From NCBI GenBank assembly GCA_031258505.1, contig JAIRMT010000154.1, positions 1 through 9,459 on the forward strand: a DNA stretch of 9,459 nucleotides, written 5' to 3'. The position numbers and the translations under genes were made by a program. Shown here piece after piece: positions 4,895 to 9,459 of the stretch. Within the stretch, counting starts at the first letter, position 1, and every line of letters begins with the position of its first letter. The notes beneath the pieces are model-generated. The model had not been told where the DNA came from. It made no database searches and saw only the letters and a list, made by a program, of their open reading frames with translations. This DNA comes from Treponema sp. (lineage in GTDB: Bacteria; Spirochaetota; Spirochaetia; Treponematales; Breznakiellaceae).

Positions 4895-6031
4895 ATGAAA
4901 AAATACGCTGTTGCCGCAAGGCTGGTGTTAGAGGATGGATCGGAGTATGGGGGTTGGTCGTTTGGAAAGCCGCGTTCCCAAGCCGGCGAGGTGGTGTTTA
5001 CAACTGGCATGACCGGCTATCCGCAGGCGCTCACTGACCCCAGTTTTCGGGGGCAGATACTAGTGTCAACCTATCCCTTGCAGGGCAACTACGGCGTACC
5101 AGTCAAGCCAAAGACTGCCGAGCCATTTTTTGATGAACACGGCATACCAACGCACTTTGAGTCAGACCGGATACAGGTGGCGGGCTTTGTGGTCGCCGAA
5201 GCCTGCGGTGAACCCAGCCATTTCGCGTCAGGCTGTAGTCTTTCAACTTGGCTGGACAAGAACAATGTCCCCGGCATCTATGGCATTGATACCCGCACCT
5301 TGACCATTCGCCTGCGGGAACATGGCGTGATGCGCGGCAAAATATTGGTTGACGGAAGCCGCGATGTAACGATTGATTCCGGCCTTGTCGTACACCCTGT
5401 CGCTGATGTATCGCCCCGCGAACCCCATGTCTACGCCGTGAATGTTGCTGGCGCGGCGCGTGATAGTGTCGCGCGTATCGCGCTCATTGACTGCGGGGTA
5501 AAGGCGAATATACTGCGCTGGTTGCTCAAGCGTGGCGTCGAAGTAATTCGCCTGCCGTGGAACCATGATCTCAGTGGTATTGAGTACGACGGTATCTTTC
5601 TGTCAAACGGTCCTGGGGATCCCAAGGTTTGCGGTAAGACTATTGCTACAGTGCGGCGCGCCTTTGAGCGAGGCAAGCCCATTTTCGGCATCTGTCTAGG
5701 TGTGCAGATTATGGCGTTGGCCGCTGGCGCGGATACCTACAAACTGCCCTACGGACATCGCGGACAGAACCAGCCCTGTATTGATACTGAAACCGGACGC
5801 TGCTACATCACGAGCCAGAATCACGGCTACGCGGTTCGCGGCGATACACTGCCTAAAGACTGGGAACCATGGTTTGTCAATGCCAATGACAACACCATCG
5901 AAGGTATCAAATCCTGCAAAGCGCCATTTTCGGCAGTGCAGTTTCACCCTGAAGGCTGCCCAGGCCCACGCGACACTGAGTTTTTGATTGAGCGGTTCTT
6001 AGAGCAGGTGCGTGAAACAAAAAATCAATAA
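4895..6031 (+). CDS. carA: Carbamoyl-phosphate synthase small (glutaminase) subunit
   Basis: CarA hydrolyses glutamine and passes ammonia through a tunnel to CarB for carbamoyl phosphate synthesis, the first step toward pyrimidines and arginine. The 378-residue product has the N-terminal CPSase domain (LVLEDGSEYGGWSFG, GEVVFTTGMTGYPQALTDPS, GIYGIDTRTLTIRLREHG) and a C-terminal class I amidotransferase domain. The catalytic triad is intact: C267 in GICLG, H351 and E353 in FHPEG, with the supporting SQNHGYAV segment. The residue after GICLG is Val where most relatives have His (GHQ becomes GVQ). Motifs such as YGHRGQNQPC resemble animal CAD more than E. coli CarA. The stop codon overlaps the carB ribosome site, and carB begins ten bases later, so the two are probably translated together. 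Confidence 0.97.
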   Translation: MKKYAVAARLVLEDGSEYGGWSFGKPRSQAGEVVFTTGMTGYPQALTDPSFRGQILVSTYPLQGNYGVPVKPKTAEPFFDEHGIPTHFESDRIQVAGFVVAEACGEPSHFASGCSLSTWLDKNNVPGIYGIDTRTLTIRLREHGVMRGKILVDGSRDVTIDSGLVVHPVADVSPREPHVYAVNVAGAARDSVARIALIDCGVKANILRWLLKRGVEVIRLPWNHDLSGIEYDGIFLSNGPGDPKVCGKTIATVRRAFERGKPIFGICLGVQIMALAAGADTYKLPYGHRGQNQPCIDTETGRCYITSQNHGYAVRGDTLPKDWEPWFVNANDNTIEGIKSCKAPFSAVQFHPEGCPGPRDTEFLIERFLEQVRETKNQ

Positions 6032-6041
6032 GGAAATCACT

Positions 6042-9000
6042 ATGACAGTAAAAAAAGTTCTCGTACTGGGTTCAGGAGGGCTGAAAATCGGGCAGGCCGG
6101 TGAGTTCGACTACTCCGGTTCTCAGGCGCTCAAGGCTTTGCGGGAGGAAGGTATCAAAACAGTCCTCATTAACCCCAACATCGCTACTATACAGACCAGT
6201 GAAGGTATGGCTGACGCCACTTATTTTCTGCCAGTAACGCCGGAATATGTGCGTCAGGTTATTGAAAAAGAACTGCCTGATGGTTTGCTATTGTCATTTG
6301 GGGGGCAGACTGCGCTTAACTGTGGCGTGGCGCTTAATCGAGAGGGCATACTGTACAAGTATGGCGTCAAGGTACTGGGTACGCCGGTTAAGGCTATTGA
6401 AGATACCGAAGACCGCGAGCGTTTTGTGAACCGCCTTGCTGAAATCGGCGCGAAGACGCCGCGAAGCGTCGCGGTTAGCAGTACAGAAGCAGCGGTGGAG
6501 GCGGCGGCAACGATTGGCTATCCAGTGATGGCGCGGGTAGCCTATGCCTTGGGCGGTGCAGGATCAGGTATCTGCCGGAACGAGACTGAGGTACGGCGAC
6601 GCTGTGATCGCGCTTTGGCTCAGGCGATTGGCGTTGGCTCACAGGTCTTAATTGAAGAATGGCTCGGAGGTTGGAAAGAAATCGAATACGAGGTAGTACG
6701 CGACTCCGCCGACAACTGTATCACGGTCTGTAATATGGAAAACTTTGACCCGCTCGGCATACACACGGGCGAAAGTATTGTCATTGCTCCATCCCAGACC
6801 CTCAGCGACAGCGAATACCACAAACTACGCTGCGTCGCTATCGACGTAATCCGGCATTTGGGCATAGTGGGTGAGTGCAATATCCAGTACGCCCTTGATC
6901 CAGCATCCGAGGACTATCGTATCATTGAAGTAAATGCGCGGCTCTCGCGCAGTTCAGCGCTGGCATCCAAAGCCACAGGCTATCCTCTGGCGTTTGTAGC
7001 CGCAAAGTTAGCGCTCGGTTATACGCTGCTTGACATTGAGAACCGCATCACCCGCGTTACCAAATCTTGCTTTGAGCCAGCCCTTGATTACTGCGTGGTT
7101 AAAGTGCCGCGCTGGGACCTCGCCAAGTTTAAGCACGTTGAAACCCGTATCGGCTCTGAGATGAAGAGCGTGGGCGAGGTTATGTCCATTGGCCGCAATT
7201 TTGAGGAGGCACTGCAAAAGGCGCTCCGCATGACTGGCATCGGCGCGCCCGGACTCGCTGACGACGATACGCTCTGTGGAGCTGACGCGCTAAACATCAA
7301 AGACGCGCTCTCAAAACCCACTGACCGCCGCATCTTTATTATTTATCGAGCGTTACGGGAAGGCTGGTCAATCGAGCGCATACATCGGCTTACAAAAATC
7401 GACCGCTGGTTTCTGGCAAAGATCGCCAATGTGGTGGAAGCAGAAGTGGAGTTAAAAAACTATGTAGCGGCTCATAGAGGCTCCTTAGCACAAGATGGAG
7501 AACTATGTCTAAGCATACCCCGCACACTCATGATGAAGGCCAAGCGACTCGGCTTTTCCGACGCCCGCATCGGCGAGTTTTTGAACATGAGCGAGATGGA
7601 TGTCCGTTCCCTGCGTGAGGAATACCGTATACGTCCCGCCATTAAGCAGATTGATACCCTCGCAGCCGAATATCCGGCAAAAACTAACTACCTGTACATG
7701 ACCTACGCCCATAGCAGCAGCGTTAGCGGGGACGACGTAACACCAGCCGGGCGCGGGGTCATGGTGCTGGGGTCTGGCGCGTACCGTATCGGCAGCAGCG
7801 TTGAGTTCGACTGGTGCTGTGTCAATGCGGTTGAGGCTGCCCGCAAACTCGGACGCTATTCGATCATGGTGAACTGTAACCCCGAAACCGTGTCCACTGA
7901 CTATGATATGTGCGACCGGCTCTATTTCGAGGAACTGACGCTAGAACGCATACTCGACATTTACGAGCGTGAGCGTCCCGATGGTATCATTCTGTCAATG
8001 GGCGGGCAAATCCCGAATAACCTCGCCACGCGGCTCTATGACTGCGGCGCGCTCATCTATGGCACCAGCCCCGCGTCAATAGACATGGCTGAGGATCGCA
8101 ATAAGTTTTCCGCGCTCTTGGACTCGCTCAACATTGAACAGCCTAAGTGGAAGGAACTCACCGACCTTGCCTCGGCCAAAGCCTTTGCCTCTGCGGTTGG
8201 CTATCCAGTGCTGATTCGCCCTAGCTATGTGCTGTCCGGCGCGGCAATGAACGTGGCGTGGAACGACGAGCGCCTTGAGCAGTTTCTGAGGCTTGCAACT
8301 GACGTTTCTGCCGAACATCCGGTTGTTATCAGCAAATTCATTGAGAACTCTAAGGAGATAGAGATTGATGCTGTAGCAAAACGGGGTGAAATCCTCTTCC
8401 ACGCTATCACTGAACACATTGAGAACGCCGGCGTTCACTCTGGCGACGCTACTGTTGTACTGCCTGCGCAACGCCTTTACATCGAAACCATCAGGAAGAT
8501 TCGCAAGATCAGCTCCCAAATCGCCCAAGCCCTTGATATAAGCGGCCCGTTTAACATTCAGTTTCTCGCCCAACGCAACCGCGTACAGGTCATTGAGTGT
8601 AACTTACGCGCCAGCCGCAGTTTCCCGTTCTGCTCAAAGGTAAGCCGTGTAAACATGATCGAGATGGCGGTTTGCGCCATGCTTGACGAAGCCGTGCAGA
8701 AAGCGCCATCGTCGGCGCTCGACCTTGAATGGGTTGGCGTCAAAGCCGCGCAGTTCAGCTATTCGCGGCTTCACGGCGCAGACCCGGTTTCCGGCGTGGA
8801 AATGGCAAGTACCGGCGAAGTCGGCTGTATCGGCACTGACCTTCACGACGCCTTCCTCAAAGCCCTGCTCTCAGTCGGCTATCGCCTGCCGCGTAAACGC
8901 ATTCTGCTTTCCACTGGTCCCATAGAAGACAAGCTCGATTTTCTCGATTCCGCGAAAAAGCTTACGCAAATGGGTTACGAACTCGTTGCCTCACGCGGCA

Positions 9001-9296
9001 CTGCCAAGTTCCTGTCTAGTAACAGTCTACCTGTTACCGCGCTTAACTGGCCCCTTGAGGCGCGGGAGCCGAACATCGCCAGCTTTATCAAACGGCGCGA
9101 GATTGATTTAATTATCAACATTCCCAAGAATAACCGCGAGACTGAACTCAAGAATGACTACCTCATCCGCCGTATGGCAATCGACTTTGATATTCCGCTG
9201 TTTACCAATATCAAGGTTGCGCGTGAGTTCATCGACGCAATGGCGCTGGAAAGGGAAAAAGGTCTGGAGATAAAGGCGTGGGAAGAGTATAAGTGA
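6042..9296 (+). CDS. carB: Carbamoyl-phosphate synthase large subunit
   Basis: CarB makes carbamoyl phosphate from bicarbonate, ammonia and two ATP. The 1084-residue product has two homologous halves. The first opens with VLGSGGLKIGQAGEFDYSG, and its ATP-grasp metal site is at E296, N298 and R300 in EVNARLSRSSALASKATG. The second opens near residue 574 with MVLGSGAYRIGSSVEFDW and has E852, N854 and R856 in ECNLRASRSFPF. The oligomerisation region lies between them. A methylglyoxal-synthase-like regulatory domain fills about 954-1084. Length is close to the usual 1070-1080. AAGGAA (6030-6035) sits six bases before the ATG at 6042, which fits the family start (MTVKKVLVLGSGG) better than the in-frame GTG at 6012. 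The sequence looks complete, and its signatures are closer to animal CAD than to E. coli CarB. Confidence 0.98.
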   Translation: MTVKKVLVLGSGGLKIGQAGEFDYSGSQALKALREEGIKTVLINPNIATIQTSEGMADATYFLPVTPEYVRQVIEKELPDGLLLSFGGQTALNCGVALNREGILYKYGVKVLGTPVKAIEDTEDRERFVNRLAEIGAKTPRSVAVSSTEAAVEAAATIGYPVMARVAYALGGAGSGICRNETEVRRRCDRALAQAIGVGSQVLIEEWLGGWKEIEYEVVRDSADNCITVCNMENFDPLGIHTGESIVIAPSQTLSDSEYHKLRCVAIDVIRHLGIVGECNIQYALDPASEDYRIIEVNARLSRSSALASKATGYPLAFVAAKLALGYTLLDIENRITRVTKSCFEPALDYCVVKVPRWDLAKFKHVETRIGSEMKSVGEVMSIGRNFEEALQKALRMTGIGAPGLADDDTLCGADALNIKDALSKPTDRRIFIIYRALREGWSIERIHRLTKIDRWFLAKIANVVEAEVELKNYVAAHRGSLAQDGELCLSIPRTLMMKAKRLGFSDARIGEFLNMSEMDVRSLREEYRIRPAIKQIDTLAAEYPAKTNYLYMTYAHSSSVSGDDVTPAGRGVMVLGSGAYRIGSSVEFDWCCVNAVEAARKLGRYSIMVNCNPETVSTDYDMCDRLYFEELTLERILDIYERERPDGIILSMGGQIPNNLATRLYDCGALIYGTSPASIDMAEDRNKFSALLDSLNIEQPKWKELTDLASAKAFASAVGYPVLIRPSYVLSGAAMNVAWNDERLEQFLRLATDVSAEHPVVISKFIENSKEIEIDAVAKRGEILFHAITEHIENAGVHSGDATVVLPAQRLYIETIRKIRKISSQIAQALDISGPFNIQFLAQRNRVQVIECNLRASRSFPFCSKVSRVNMIEMAVCAMLDEAVQKAPSSALDLEWVGVKAAQFSYSRLHGADPVSGVEMASTGEVGCIGTDLHDAFLKALLSVGYRLPRKRILLSTGPIEDKLDFLDSAKKLTQMGYELVASRGTAKFLSSNSLPVTALNWPLEAREPNIASFIKRREIDLIINIPKNNRETELKNDYLIRRMAIDFDIPLFTNIKVAREFIDAMALEREKGLEIKAWEEYK

Positions 9297-9459
9297 AAGC
9301 CGCTTGCCGCAGGATAAACGCATAGCAATCGAGACAGCGGACTTTGAAATATGCTTAGACTAAGCAAAAAAAAGAAATTGAGTAACTCACCTTACGCACC
9401 GGAAAGAAAAAGATCATCGAATGACGCGAATGAACGCAAATCTTCTTTAGAGAAATGAC
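9297..9459. other. Non-coding region after carB with short dyad and repeat
   Basis: TGCTTA-GAC-TAAGCA (9352-9366) is a perfect 6-bp dyad followed by a run of A and not T on the plus strand, and on the minus strand the T-run precedes it. It is therefore not a normal intrinsic terminator in either direction. Two adjacent imperfect repeats, GAATGACGC (9419-9427) and GAATGAACGC (9428-9437), lie near the window end. No tRNA, promoter or supported gene is visible, and no clear carB terminator was found. Confidence 0.6.

Noticed and set aside
6012..6041. GTG start for carB inside the end of carA
   Set aside because: AAGGAA at 6030-6035 and the family N-terminus both favour the ATG at 6042.
9351..9458. 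Short basic 35-codon frame after carB
   Set aside because: It has no good ribosome site, is dominated by an A-run and repeats, and resembles no known peptide.

Overview
The window is a compact bacterial chromosomal segment of moderate G+C. It holds six intact genes, one degraded mobile-element end and one simple-sequence repeat. The XseA catalytic motif (GHEIDW), paired single-domain hemerythrins and CAD-like CarA/CarB proteins would suit a spirochaete such as a Treponema relative. That assignment rests on remembered motif resemblance only and is tentative.

Positions 1-506 are non-coding. They start with at least 14 perfect copies of the heptamer GCCGGGA, running off the window edge. About 200 bases with no recognisable gene follow. 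Next comes a strong sigma70-type promoter (TTGACA-N17-TAGTAT, 303-331) and a structured stretch that looks like the decayed 3' end of an IS200/IS605-family tnpB gene with its right-end hairpin. The hairpin ends six bases before the xseA start codon, and its 3' arm supplies the xseA Shine-Dalgarno sequence. An element remnant therefore appears to provide the promoter, leader RNA and ribosome binding site of the operon downstream.

Positions 507-3745 are a tight plus-strand operon, xseA-xseB-mutL: both subunits of exonuclease VII and a MutL that carries the metal-dependent endonuclease motifs. The genes overlap or nearly touch. Together they suggest a mismatch-repair nicking and excision unit. 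A 13-bp-arm hairpin sits between mutL and the convergent hemerythrin genes.

Positions 3806-4713, minus strand, are two tandem hemerythrin paralogues with every iron ligand intact. A divergent intergenic region (4714-4894) with an 8-bp-arm inverted repeat separates them from carA.

Positions 4895-9296, plus strand, are carA-carB, the two subunits of carbamoyl-phosphate synthase, which feeds pyrimidine and arginine synthesis. Signature motifs in both proteins resemble the animal CAD enzyme more than the E. coli enzyme. The final 163 bases hold short dyads and repeats but no gene I can support.

I see no clearly new multi-gene system. The most unusual item is the tnpB/reRNA-like remnant used as the regulatory leader of a DNA-repair operon, beside a G-quadruplex-forming heptamer tract.
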